Below, in pieces: positions 1-6,380 of a DNA stretch of 7,799 nucleotides. Position 1 is the stretch's first letter. Each line of letters begins with the position of its first letter. Location: positions 1 to 7,799 of the forward strand of contig JAGXNU010000093.1 of assembly GCA_019894815.1 (NCBI GenBank), read 5' to 3'. A program made the translations under genes and the position numbers. The notes below the pieces were generated by a model. That model ran no database searches. It was given only the letters and a program-made list of their open reading frames with translations, and was not told where the DNA came from. This DNA comes from Promethearchaeota archaeon (GTDB lineage: Archaea; Asgardarchaeota; Lokiarchaeia; Sigyniarchaeales; SOKP01).

Positions 1-344
1 TTATTCATCCCTGTGTTATTGGAGAAAAGACTGTCATTAGGCAAAATTGCATTATTGGTCCAAATGTGATTATTGGAGATAATGTATTTATTGATAATAA
101 TACTGTATTAAAAAATTCTGTCATCTACAATGAAACTTACATTTCAAAACATGTAGAAATTGAAAAAGCTATAATCTCCGATAATTGTGTTATAGGAGAT
201 AATGCTCGTTTGAAAGGTATCGAAGATAAATTAATTCTCTTATCATCCTATGTTAAAGTAATGAAAGATGTTGAAATTATCAACAATTTTAATAATCCTT
301 TTTCAGTCTGTCATCATGAAATAGTTAGTGAGAGTGTAAAATAA
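1..344 (+). CDS. C-terminal part of a probable sugar-phosphate nucleotidyltransferase (left-handed beta-helix domain)
   Basis: The reading frame is open from the window edge (codons begin at base 3) and ends at TAA 342-344, so only about 113 C-terminal residues are present. They form hexapeptide repeats of the [LIV]-G-x-x type: CVIGEK, then CIIGPN, VIIGDN and VFIDNN in a row, and later CVIGDN. This pattern makes a left-handed parallel beta-helix. After the repeats the chain becomes irregular and ends in a polar tail. In archaea this kind of tail typically closes NDP-sugar pyrophosphorylases (GlmU-like, glucose- or mannose-1-phosphate nucleotidyltransferases), cytosolic enzymes that make activated sugars for glycans. 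The N-terminal Rossmann domain that would prove this lies outside the window, so a hexapeptide acyltransferase remains possible. A GTG at 66 is an internal codon of the repeat region and not the start. No operon link to the next gene is visible; 77 bases separate them. Confidence 0.8.
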   Translation, partial: IHPCVIGEKTVIRQNCIIGPNVIIGDNVFIDNNTVLKNSVIYNETYISKHVEIEKAIISDNCVIGDNARLKGIEDKLILLSSYVKVMKDVEIINNFNNPFSVCHHEIVSESVK

Positions 345-421
345 ATCAATAAACTATTGATATAATTATGTGTAAGATTTTCCTTTTAGAACCAGCCAAC
401 TATATCTAAATAAACAATAAA

Positions 422-1765
422 ATGAAGAAAGCTATCACTCCAGAGAAAATATGCATTGATTTTAACAATGGCCTTATAACCAAAGAAGAATCAATAAATC
501 TTTTAGAATCATTCATTAGTCAAAGTGATGATAATAGCAAAAGAATTAGCGCAATTGAAGCATTAGGTCATTTAAACCTTATAACAAGCAAATCGTATGA
601 ATTACTTGAAAAAAGTTTAATTTCAGATGAGTCTCCTTTAGTTAGGGTATCGGCAGCTCAAATATTGATGCAAAAATTCTCAAATATAGAGAAAAATCCT
701 CTTATTTGGGCAATAGAAAATGAAATTTCCGTTCTTTTTTTTAAGCCTTTACTTGATTTATTTGAGGCCGATACTCAACCTTCATTAAATGATTTAAAAG
801 ATAAGGCTATTAAGAAGTTGACTCGCATATATAATCTTCAATATCCAGATATGAAATTTATTATAGACGTAGATTTTCTAGAAGCTCATAAATTTTTGAG
901 TGAACTCGATGAATTTACGAAAAAATTTGGAATCAAAGAAGATTATAGATTAGAACTAATAAAGGAAAATACAAGCATTAGCAATAAAGGACTGTCTCGA
1001 GTAAATGCTAGTTCCAATGGTCATATTACTAAACTAACCTTGAAAGAGTTAAATCATATCCCCCTCTCAATAAATTCTTTACCAAATCTAAAATCGCTCA
1101 CTATTGACCATTGTACGTTAAAATCAAAGCTCATTCATGAACTTAGTTTCCCAAATATAAACCAGTTAACATTCACAAACAATATTGTGGATAAATTACC
1201 CGATTGGGTCTGGAAGATCGCAAAAATTAAGGATTTATTCAACAAATTTATTAAGAATGGTGTAGTTATTTCAGAAGCTCCAATATTAGCATTAATAGAG
1301 ATATTATCGGGCATGGCACTAGATTTAATTAAGAAATTTGAAAAACCTCGCTTAAAGAAAGCCTATTGTTATAAAATTGATACATTGGGTAATGTAATAG
1401 GACTTTATATTGCAAATGATTTGATTAAGATAGGTTTAATTCCTCATCAATTATGTGATTTAAAACATCTTGAAGAATTACATTTAGTCAGACAAAATAT
1501 CACCCAAATTCCTAAATGTATCATAAACCTAAACAATCTGAAAATTTTGAATTTGTCCTTTAACCAAATCGGAATAATTCCAGAGAATATAAAATTTTTA
1601 AAGAATCTTGAATATTTTGATTTACGTAGTGATAACAATAATATTATTAAAATGATACCTGAATCAATTAATCTCCTTAGAAATTTAAAAGTATTTGATC
1701 TTTCAGGAAATATCATTGAGAACTTACCAGACGAATTAAAAGGTTTTAAACCATTGAAATTCTAA
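422..1765 (+). CDS. HEAT-repeat / leucine-rich-repeat protein
   Basis: This predicted cytosolic protein of 447 residues has no signal peptide or membrane segment. Residues about 37-90 look like two degenerate HEAT helices pairs (RISAIEALGHL, then DESPLVRVSAAQIL). Residues about 199-262 hold a first leucine-rich-repeat block (HITKLTLKELNHIPLSINSL and following). Residues about 263-318 form a helical insert, and residues about 319-444 hold a second block of about five LRRs with the L-x-x-L-x-L-x-x-N-x-I-x-x-I-P pattern, for example LKILNLSFNQIGIIPENI. The second block opens with YKIDTLGNVIGLYI, a lead-in I associate with Lokiarchaeal LRR proteins; that is recollection and was not searched. Both repeat types bind proteins, so a scaffold or regulatory role is likely, but the partner is unknown. 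ATG 422 has no Shine-Dalgarno. An AT-rich stretch at 359-370 could be its TATA box, but this is weak. The chain stops abruptly after the last repeat without a capping domain. Confidence 0.85.
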   Translation: MKKAITPEKICIDFNNGLITKEESINLLESFISQSDDNSKRISAIEALGHLNLITSKSYELLEKSLISDESPLVRVSAAQILMQKFSNIEKNPLIWAIENEISVLFFKPLLDLFEADTQPSLNDLKDKAIKKLTRIYNLQYPDMKFIIDVDFLEAHKFLSELDEFTKKFGIKEDYRLELIKENTSISNKGLSRVNASSNGHITKLTLKELNHIPLSINSLPNLKSLTIDHCTLKSKLIHELSFPNINQLTFTNNIVDKLPDWVWKIAKIKDLFNKFIKNGVVISEAPILALIEILSGMALDLIKKFEKPRLKKAYCYKIDTLGNVIGLYIANDLIKIGLIPHQLCDLKHLEELHLVRQNITQIPKCIINLNNLKILNLSFNQIGIIPENIKFLKNLEYFDLRSDNNNIIKMIPESINLLRNLKVFDLSGNIIENLPDELKGFKPLKF

Positions 1766-1832
1766 CCTAAGACTATTTTATAGTAAATCTATAAAGACGG
1801 ATATTTTAAATTATTCCGAATAATAATAGTTA

Positions 1833-1845
1833 CATATAATTATAA
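1833..1845 (+). promoter_or_regulatory. Candidate TATA box of the DNA ligase gene
   Basis: The sequence CATATAATTATAA is centred about 22-24 bases before the ligase ATG at 1861. With the archaeal spacing of roughly 25 bases from TATA box to transcription start, the transcript would begin at or next to the ATG. That would explain why no Shine-Dalgarno is present. The background is very AT-rich, so chance is a real alternative. Confidence 0.4.
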
Positions 1846-1860
1846 GCAATTTTCATAATT

Positions 1861-3840
1861 ATGTCAAAAAGACAAAATAATTTGGATGATATATTAAATT
1901 CCAAACAGAATAAATCCACTGAGTCCATCGAATCAGAAGAAAAACAATTGGAAAATCAAATGAATAAGGAAAAAATTAATCTCCTTGTTCAACAGATAGA
2001 AAAGCATAGAGATTTATATTATAATGCAGCGCCAGAAATTACGGATGCGAAATACGATGAATTAGAAAATGAACTCAGAATACTTGACCCCAATAACCCC
2101 ATTTTATTTACTGTGGGAGCAGATTCTTCTGAAATATTTACTAAAACGGAGCACGTGATCCCGATGGGTTCCCAAGGTAAAGTATCAACTCCAAATGAAT
2201 TCAAAAAATGGGCAGAAGATCGTGGTTTTAATACTTTTTTAATTCAGTATAAACTTGATGGGATAAGTCTTGAGCTTCAATATAAGAGTGGTGTTTTTCA
2301 GTGTGGAGTAACTCGAGGTAATGGAATTGTAGGAGATGACGTATCAATTAATGTAATGAAAATGAAGGGATTTGTCCCAAGATTATCCACGAGATTTACA
2401 GGGGGAATTCGAGCAGAAGTAGTACTTTTTCATGATCTTTTCGAGAAAAAATATAGTGATAAACAAAATTGTAGGAATACTGCTGCAGGTATAGTTAGAC
2501 GTAAAGATGGAATAGGATGTGAGGATCTTAATTTAATATTCTATGATGCAATTAGTTTATCGGATGATGTAAGTTTTATTGACGAGATACAGAAATTAAA
2601 ATGGATGAAAAATGAAAATTTACCTACCATTAAAACTAAAACTGTTAAAACCATACAGGAAGTAATTGATGTTCGAGAAGATGTAATGAATAACATTCGA
2701 GATTCATTAGAATATGATATTGATGGGCTTGTAATAAAATGTAAAGATATTGATTTAGAAGATATGAAACGCGCTAAACCCATAAAACAAGTAGCATTCA
2801 AATTTCAAGCAGAAGAAATTGAAAGTACTTTAATTAACGTCGAATGGACCATTAGTGGTCATAATTATACTCCTGTTGCTATCATTGAACCAGTTCGATT
2901 GATGGGTACTACAGTAAGTAGAGCTAGTTTAGCTAATCCTAATCTCATAAAAGATATGGGAATAAAAATTGGTGCAGAAGTAATTGTCACTAAACGAGGA
3001 GATATAATTCCTAAAATTGAACGAGTTGTGAAAATTCCTCAAGGCGCAAAGGATATAGTTATTCCCAACATGTGTGAGGAATGCAATACTGAGTTAATAA
3101 ACGAGGGGACTCGTTTATACTGTCCTAATGAAGAATGCCCCAAAAGAAATTTTCAACGCTTAGTAAGATGGATTCGTATTCTTGGTGTTAAACATTTCAG
3201 TGAGAAACTGTTACTACAACCACTTTTTAAAACAGGTAAAGTCGAACAAATTGCTGACTTATATCAACTTAATGTATCAGATTTAAACCAATTTGAAGGT
3301 GTTAAGGAAACTTCTGCTAAAAAGGCGTTAAATAACTTATTTGCTGTAAAAGAAATATCATTAGCAAAATTTATTGGGGGTTTTAATATTGAAAATATAG
3401 CTGAATTATCCGTAAAGAAAGTTATTGATGCGGGATATGATACACTTGAAAAAATCAAAAGTACGAACATAGGACAATTAGCAATGATAGATGGATATGC
3501 AGAAATAACAGCTGAAAATCTCCTTAATGGAATCAATAAATTCTATCCACAAATGCTTGAAGTTCTAAATACTAATAAAATCTCTATAAAAAAATCAGTA
3601 CAAGATGGAAAGTTAAACGGTTTAACCTTCTGTTTCACTGGTAAACTCAACGAAATTTCACGTTCCGAAGCGGAAGATCTTGTTTTAAAACTTGGTGGAG
3701 AACCAAAAAAAAGCGTTGTAAAAAATCTAAGTTATTTAGTCACCAACGAAACCACACCTACTTCAAAATATTTAAAAGCTCAAGAACAAGGCACGAAAAT
3801 TATTACAGAAAATGAATTCCTCCAAATGATCTCAGAGTAA
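1861..3840 (+). CDS. ligA: NAD+-dependent DNA ligase
   Basis: It seals nicks in duplex DNA using NAD+ as the adenylate donor, in replication and repair. All LigA domains are present in order across 659 residues. Domain Ia (about 35-75) has LYYNAAPEITDAKYDEL, which contacts the NMN half of NAD+. The adenylation domain has the nucleophile K131 in YKLDG, then TRGNGIVGDD (151-160), GIRAEV with E186, CRNTAAGIVRR (204-214), YDIDGLVIK (285-293) and VAFKFQAEE (311-319). The OB fold has SRASLANPNLIKDMGIKIG. A four-cysteine zinc finger (C405, C408, C421, C426), helix-hairpin-helix repeats (about 435-565) and a BRCT domain (about 583-659) follow. No catalytic residue looks lost. Domain Ia appears one residue shorter than in E. 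coli. A polar 33-residue N-terminal extension precedes the conserved region; ATG 1960 (M34) is the alternative start, but ATG 1861 has the better-placed TATA box. Most archaea use ATP-dependent ligases, so transfer from bacteria is likely. Confidence 0.97.
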   Translation: MSKRQNNLDDILNSKQNKSTESIESEEKQLENQMNKEKINLLVQQIEKHRDLYYNAAPEITDAKYDELENELRILDPNNPILFTVGADSSEIFTKTEHVIPMGSQGKVSTPNEFKKWAEDRGFNTFLIQYKLDGISLELQYKSGVFQCGVTRGNGIVGDDVSINVMKMKGFVPRLSTRFTGGIRAEVVLFHDLFEKKYSDKQNCRNTAAGIVRRKDGIGCEDLNLIFYDAISLSDDVSFIDEIQKLKWMKNENLPTIKTKTVKTIQEVIDVREDVMNNIRDSLEYDIDGLVIKCKDIDLEDMKRAKPIKQVAFKFQAEEIESTLINVEWTISGHNYTPVAIIEPVRLMGTTVSRASLANPNLIKDMGIKIGAEVIVTKRGDIIPKIERVVKIPQGAKDIVIPNMCEECNTELINEGTRLYCPNEECPKRNFQRLVRWIRILGVKHFSEKLLLQPLFKTGKVEQIADLYQLNVSDLNQFEGVKETSAKKALNNLFAVKEISLAKFIGGFNIENIAELSVKKVIDAGYDTLEKIKSTNIGQLAMIDGYAEITAENLLNGINKFYPQMLEVLNTNKISIKKSVQDGKLNGLTFCFTGKLNEISRSEAEDLVLKLGGEPKKSVVKNLSYLVTNETTPTSKYLKAQEQGTKIITENEFLQMISE

Positions 3841-3885
3841 CAGATTTAATATTCATGATTATCAAATTTAATCTATTATAAACAC

Positions 3886-4200
3886 ATGGGGATTCGATTG
3901 AATGAATTTAAATTGGACGATCTAAAATCTAATGGCCTGAAAATATATGAAGCGATTTTTAGTAAGAAGAGAAATGTAAAAATTGATGAAATTGAATATC
4001 CTGTTCAGAAATTCTCGAGCGGGATCAAATTTGTTGATTTCTCTGGATACAGATTCATCCAACAAAATCATAATAAGAAGTCAGAATGGGGTAAAAAAGC
4101 AAGGCAAGGGCACCAAATCATGTGGATTCTTAAAGGAAGACGTTATCTTGCTCGGATCATGGATGGTGAATTTACAGATTTGAAAAAAGATAAAGAGTGA
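3886..4200 (+). CDS. Small basic protein of unknown function
   Basis: I do not recognise this 104-residue protein. It has no signal peptide, membrane segment or cysteine pair. The first 40 residues look helical and mixed in charge. Residues about 45-97 resemble a compact domain rich in aromatic and basic residues: VDFSGYRFIQQN, then WGKKARQGHQIMWILKGRRYLARIMDGEF. The spacing of Trp, Gly, His and Arg gives the impression of a conserved family rather than a random frame, but I cannot name it. Many lysines and arginines would suit nucleic-acid contact, which is conjecture. It lies 45 bases downstream of the ligase gene on the same strand, so co-transcription is possible. ATG 3886 is the first in-frame ATG and has no Shine-Dalgarno. 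Its stop falls within a hairpin shared with the converging gene. A shorter overlapping frame at 3983-4183 was judged a shadow. Confidence 0.75.
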   Translation: MGIRLNEFKLDDLKSNGLKIYEAIFSKKRNVKIDEIEYPVQKFSSGIKFVDFSGYRFIQQNHNKKSEWGKKARQGHQIMWILKGRRYLARIMDGEFTDLKKDKE

Positions 4201-4217
4201 AAAATTCATTCACTTTT
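4193..4217. terminator. Hairpin spanning both stop codons of convergent genes
   Basis: AAGAGTGAA (4193-4201) pairs with TTCACTTTT (4209-4217), a nine-pair stem with one G-T wobble and a seven-base loop. The + strand TGA (4198-4200) lies in the left arm. The minus-strand stop (4208-4206) lies in the loop. Read on the minus strand, the hairpin is followed after four bases by a six-T run (4188-4183), the layout of an intrinsic terminator for the nitroreductase gene. On the + strand only the four Ts of the stem follow. Archaeal terminators mainly need T-tracts, so the hairpin may be incidental. Confidence 0.35.
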
Positions 4218-5069
4218 CCAAGTAACGATATAATCTAAATTTTCGGGTAGTGGAATATCTGGTTTTGTAAAATGCCATCCTCCTTTTATTCCATATTCTT
4301 TAGCAGTTAAATCAAAATGACATGTTGCTATTCCCATATCAAGTTTAACAAATGGTCTATAATTCGCTGCTAACTTTCCTTCCGGATATTTAACATAAAA
4401 ATGAAAAACATTTCTATTTTCTTCTTTTATGATCCTCCAAGGCTGTTTATTTCCTGCAGAGGGTCCTAAGCGAACCATTTCTAAAATTGTAGAATATTCG
4501 TTAAGATTTTCATTAGATAGAGGATTTTGAAAATTTGTATTGAAAAATATTTCCTCCCAAGGTTTTCTTTTCTTTGCTTGAATCATCCTTCGGATAATTT
4601 TTTCTCTGGATCTTCTTTTAGCAGGGGTCCCAATTGGAGTGATTGCAGGAATAACCTCTTCTGCTTTGCAATTTATTTTTTTGGAAAAAATAGTTCGATT
4701 GAACGTTCCGCCAAGCCAGCAAGTACCTAGACCTAAATCTGTTACTTTTAAAATTATCAATTCCATTAAATATCCAAAATTTACTTTGTAATATTCCGAT
4801 TTTTCTGATGCGCCAACAATAAATTCTTGCGCTCCTGATATCATTCCATAGGTTCCAAGTTTCTTTTGCTCATTAGGGTCAAATTCAAGAACACTCACTA
4901 TCTCAAATCGACAATTTCCCGTTTTAGAATTAAATGGACTAACGAGGGAGTCTTGTTTCAATATTTTCTCAATTTCTCCCTTGACATCTTCTTTAAGTAA
5001 TTCAGGATAATAGGTTCTCCATGACGTGCGTTCCCTAATAATATCTGTTATTGGTTTTGAGAACTTCAT
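4206..5069 (-). CDS. Nitroreductase family protein, TM1586-like
   Basis: This is a predicted soluble FMN-dependent oxidoreductase of 287 residues. The N-terminal IRERTSWRTYYPE (11-23) is the R-x-S-x-R-x-[FY] signature that binds the FMN phosphate. The middle has LGLGTCWLGGTF (112-123), typical of the nitroreductase core. The C-terminal half carries VRLGPSAGNKQPWRII (199-214), a second flavin-site motif, and LDMGIATCHFDLTAKEYGIKG (244-263). Having both halves in one chain matches the Thermotoga TM1586-type family, in which one polypeptide folds like a nitroreductase dimer. The physiological substrate of this family is unknown, so reduction of nitro compounds or quinones should not be assumed. 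ATG 5069 is supported by the motif position and by a BRE/TATA pair about 49 bases upstream. No Shine-Dalgarno is visible. The gene stands alone on its strand, five bases from the converging small gene. Confidence 0.9.
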   Translation of the reverse strand: MKFSKPITDIIRERTSWRTYYPELLKEDVKGEIEKILKQDSLVSPFNSKTGNCRFEIVSVLEFDPNEQKKLGTYGMISGAQEFIVGASEKSEYYKVNFGYLMELIILKVTDLGLGTCWLGGTFNRTIFSKKINCKAEEVIPAITPIGTPAKRRSREKIIRRMIQAKKRKPWEEIFFNTNFQNPLSNENLNEYSTILEMVRLGPSAGNKQPWRIIKEENRNVFHFYVKYPEGKLAANYRPFVKLDMGIATCHFDLTAKEYGIKGGWHFTKPDIPLPENLDYIVTWKSE

Positions 5070-5114
5070 AATTTGATAGAATCTGTGAAGAATTATAACT
5101 ATTTCGATATTAAA

Positions 5115-5127
5115 ATATAAATTTAGT
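5115..5127 (-). promoter_or_regulatory. BRE/TATA promoter element of the nitroreductase gene
   Basis: Read on the minus strand this is ACTAAATTTATAT. ACTAAA fits the archaeal TFB-recognition consensus and TTTATAT fits the TATA box. Transcription would start near 5092, leaving a leader of about 23 bases before the ATG at 5069. The identical 13 bases occur at 6368-6380 on the + strand, which supports a real promoter element. Confidence 0.45.
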
Positions 5128-5444
5128 TCTTATCTGCTATTTTCTTCTTGATCTTTATAGCTATAATGTAAAAAACTATTGGAGCAGTAGTAGTAAAAAA
5201 ATCATTCAAATTACTTATTCAAAACATCGAATCTTTTTTAATTTTTGTAGATATAATGATTTTTTATTGTATTTCTTGAATTATTTTCAGTTTGTGCTTT
5301 ATTTCTAATTTTTTTTTCAGAAATATGATCTAAATTTTTAATTATGTGAAACAATATTCAATCTGATGATTATTCTAATACTGGACTCCAATTCTTTTAT
5401 TAGGTGACTCTTTTATTATTCAATTAAAGAAAATAAAAAAAATT

Positions 5445-5451
5445 AAAGGAG
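5445..5451 (+). promoter_or_regulatory. Shine-Dalgarno of the 71-residue protein gene
   Basis: AAAGGAG lies 13 bases before ATG 5465. The spacing is a little long, but it is the clearest Shine-Dalgarno in the window. It supports this ATG and marks the gene as translated from a leadered transcript, unlike several neighbours. Confidence 0.5.
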
Positions 5452-5464
5452 TTAGAGAAAAATT

Positions 5465-5680
5465 ATGGCAACTCAAGTTAAATATGGCTCGGATTATTAT
5501 GAATATTTAGATCTCGTCCAAAAGATTTGTAGTAAGATTAATTTAATACAAATAGACCAAGTTCAACTCATATATAAAAATTTTAATATAAAAATATGTA
5601 AAGAAGAGTTAGATAAAGGATTGGAATTGATTGATGGATTGTTAAATGAGCAAGATATTAACCCAAGCGGTTATTCATAG
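5465..5680 (+). CDS. Small acidic helical protein of unknown function
   Basis: I do not recognise this 71-residue protein. It reads as three predicted helices: YYEYLDLVQKICSKI (about 11-25), IDQVQLIYKNF (about 30-40) and KEELDKGLELIDGLLNEQ (about 46-63). It ends in a short polar tail. There is no signal peptide, membrane segment or metal-binding pattern; it has two separate cysteines, C22 and C45. The helix-turn-helix-helix arrangement could be a small winged-helix or interaction domain, but nothing specific supports that. Coding status rests on a complete frame with ATG and TAG, a Shine-Dalgarno, and codon use like the neighbours. The gene is isolated on its strand, after a long gap, and converges on the CYTH gene with 15 bases between them. 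Confidence 0.65.
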   Translation: MATQVKYGSDYYEYLDLVQKICSKINLIQIDQVQLIYKNFNIKICKEELDKGLELIDGLLNEQDINPSGYS

Positions 5681-5690
5681 TCAATTACTC

Positions 5691-5717
5691 TTTTTCTAAC
5701 TTCTCAATCCTTTTTTT
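5691..5717 (+). terminator. T-tracts after the 71-residue protein gene
   Basis: Runs of five Ts (5691-5695) and seven Ts (5711-5717) begin 11 bases after the TAG at 5678-5680. Archaeal RNA polymerase commonly terminates at such T-rich tracts. The second run lies inside the 3' end of the converging CYTH gene. Confidence 0.35.
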
Positions 5718-6316
5718 AATTTTATTTCTTGTTTCTCGACTATTAACTCAAGATACGATTTTCTGATGGATTCATCCTTATTAACATTAAAGATTTCTAA
5801 AAGTTTGAATAAAATTCCTCGAGCTTCATCAATATCTTGAGTTGAGGAAACAACCATCTCCAATTCCATAAAATACTGATTTAAAAGTGGGATGTAATCT
5901 AATAAAATTTCAATTTTTTCATCTTGATAAAGAAGCTCAAATAATTCTCTTTCTTTATGAATTGATAAAACCTCTTGGAAACCAAGCACTTTCAAGATAC
6001 TTTTCATGTTATCAAAATTATCAATTTTTACTTCTATCTCTTGTCGAGTTTTAGTAATAGTATCTATTTTTTTTCCCTTGTAAGTCAAGTAACATTTGGA
6101 TTTGAGTAAAAAATCATTATTATTTTTATCAAATTCTTCTGATTTCCTAAGCCGAATTGCTTCATCAGTTTTCTTGAAATCTCTCAATTCTTTAGGCATG
6201 TTAAAATAAAGATCTTCATGAAGAAGGCTAATTTTATATGAACCTCCATTAAATTGGATTATCTCTCTTATTTCATCAAGATCTTGAATTCTAACTTTAA
6301 TTTCTACTTCATACAT
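5696..6316 (-). CDS. CYTH-domain protein, class IV adenylate cyclase (CyaB)-like
   Basis: This soluble 206-residue protein belongs to the CYTH (CyaB/thiamine triphosphatase) tunnel-fold superfamily, whose members act on triphosphates with divalent metals. The signature E-x-E-x-K is at the extreme N-terminus (E3, E5, K7 in YEVEIKV), which fixes the start. Further charged tunnel strands follow: DEAIRLRK (51-58), CYLTYKGKK (75-83), RQEIEVKI (91-98), HKERELF (120-126), EILLDYIPLLNQYFMELE (136-153) and SIRKSYLELI (183-192). The final R-x-SYLEL motif is typical of the CyaB/class IV branch. Family members are usually about 170-190 residues; this one has a slightly longer lysine-rich C-terminal tail. 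Proven enzymes of the branch make cAMP, but archaeal members are mostly untested, and thiamine triphosphate or tripolyphosphate hydrolysis is possible. A strong BRE/TATA at the leaderless distance precedes it. Confidence 0.9.
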   Translation of the reverse strand: MYEVEIKVRIQDLDEIREIIQFNGGSYKISLLHEDLYFNMPKELRDFKKTDEAIRLRKSEEFDKNNNDFLLKSKCYLTYKGKKIDTITKTRQEIEVKIDNFDNMKSILKVLGFQEVLSIHKERELFELLYQDEKIEILLDYIPLLNQYFMELEMVVSSTQDIDEARGILFKLLEIFNVNKDESIRKSYLELIVEKQEIKLKKGLRS

Positions 6317-6334
6317 TTTTTAATATGATTGATC

Positions 6335-6350
6335 TTTTTATATATTTCAA
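6335..6350 (-). promoter_or_regulatory. BRE/TATA promoter of the CYTH gene (leaderless)
   Basis: On the minus strand the sequence reads TTGAAATATATAAAAA: a purine-rich BRE followed by a near-ideal archaeal TATA box. The box is centred about 24 bases before the ATG at 6316, so transcription should begin at or within a base or two of the start codon. No Shine-Dalgarno is present, which is consistent with a leaderless mRNA. This is the best promoter in the window. Confidence 0.6.
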
Positions 6351-6367
6351 TTTCAATATAATCAGTT

Positions 6368-6380
6368 ACTAAATTTATAT
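6368..6380 (+). promoter_or_regulatory. BRE/TATA element facing the NSUN gene
   Basis: ACTAAATTTATAT is identical to the nitroreductase promoter element and faces the RNA methyltransferase. Transcription would begin near 6403, giving a leader of about 80 bases to the first codon after the upstream stop, or about 144 to ATG 6547. That length is unusual beside the leaderless neighbour. The only nearby ATG (6419) is followed at once by a stop. The element lies 18 bases from the oppositely directed CYTH promoter, so the two may compete. Confidence 0.4.

Larger units (their letters stand above)
5070..5464. other. Gene-free AT-rich intergenic region
   Basis: No convincing gene or structural RNA is visible here. 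The left part holds the nitroreductase promoter and the right part holds the ribosome binding site of the 71-residue protein. A possible TATA-like stretch for that gene is TTTTATTATT at 5411-5420. A nine-T run occurs at 5309-5317. On the minus strand three consecutive short open stretches occur in different frames, without normal start codons; one ends in a hydrophobic segment plus lysine-rich tail. This may be a decayed gene or chance. Confidence 0.5.

Noticed and set aside
1960..3840. ATG 1960 as the true ligase start, which would remove the 33-residue extension.
   Set aside because: The conserved LigA region does begin near here, but the TATA-like box fits the ATG at 1861, and the extension has a coherent polar composition. 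It is kept as the alternative.
4527..4730. Open frame on the + strand opposite the nitroreductase gene.
   Set aside because: It lies wholly antisense to a gene with clear family motifs, and its translation has no recognisable features, so it is a shadow.
3886..5069. The small basic protein and the nitroreductase as a toxin-antitoxin or defence pair.
   Set aside because: They are convergent, share no promoter, and the nitroreductase family is metabolic; nothing in the sequence supports a paired system.
5309..5317. Nine-T run as the terminator of a + strand noncoding RNA in the gap.
   Set aside because: No promoter, stem structure or recognisable RNA lies upstream on the + strand; T-runs are expected in such AT-rich DNA.
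5362..5430. TGATGA at about 5364 followed by GGTGACT, reminiscent of a box C/D guide RNA.
   Set aside because: No properly placed D box (CTGA) follows and no terminal stem is visible, so the layout of a C/D RNA is not met.
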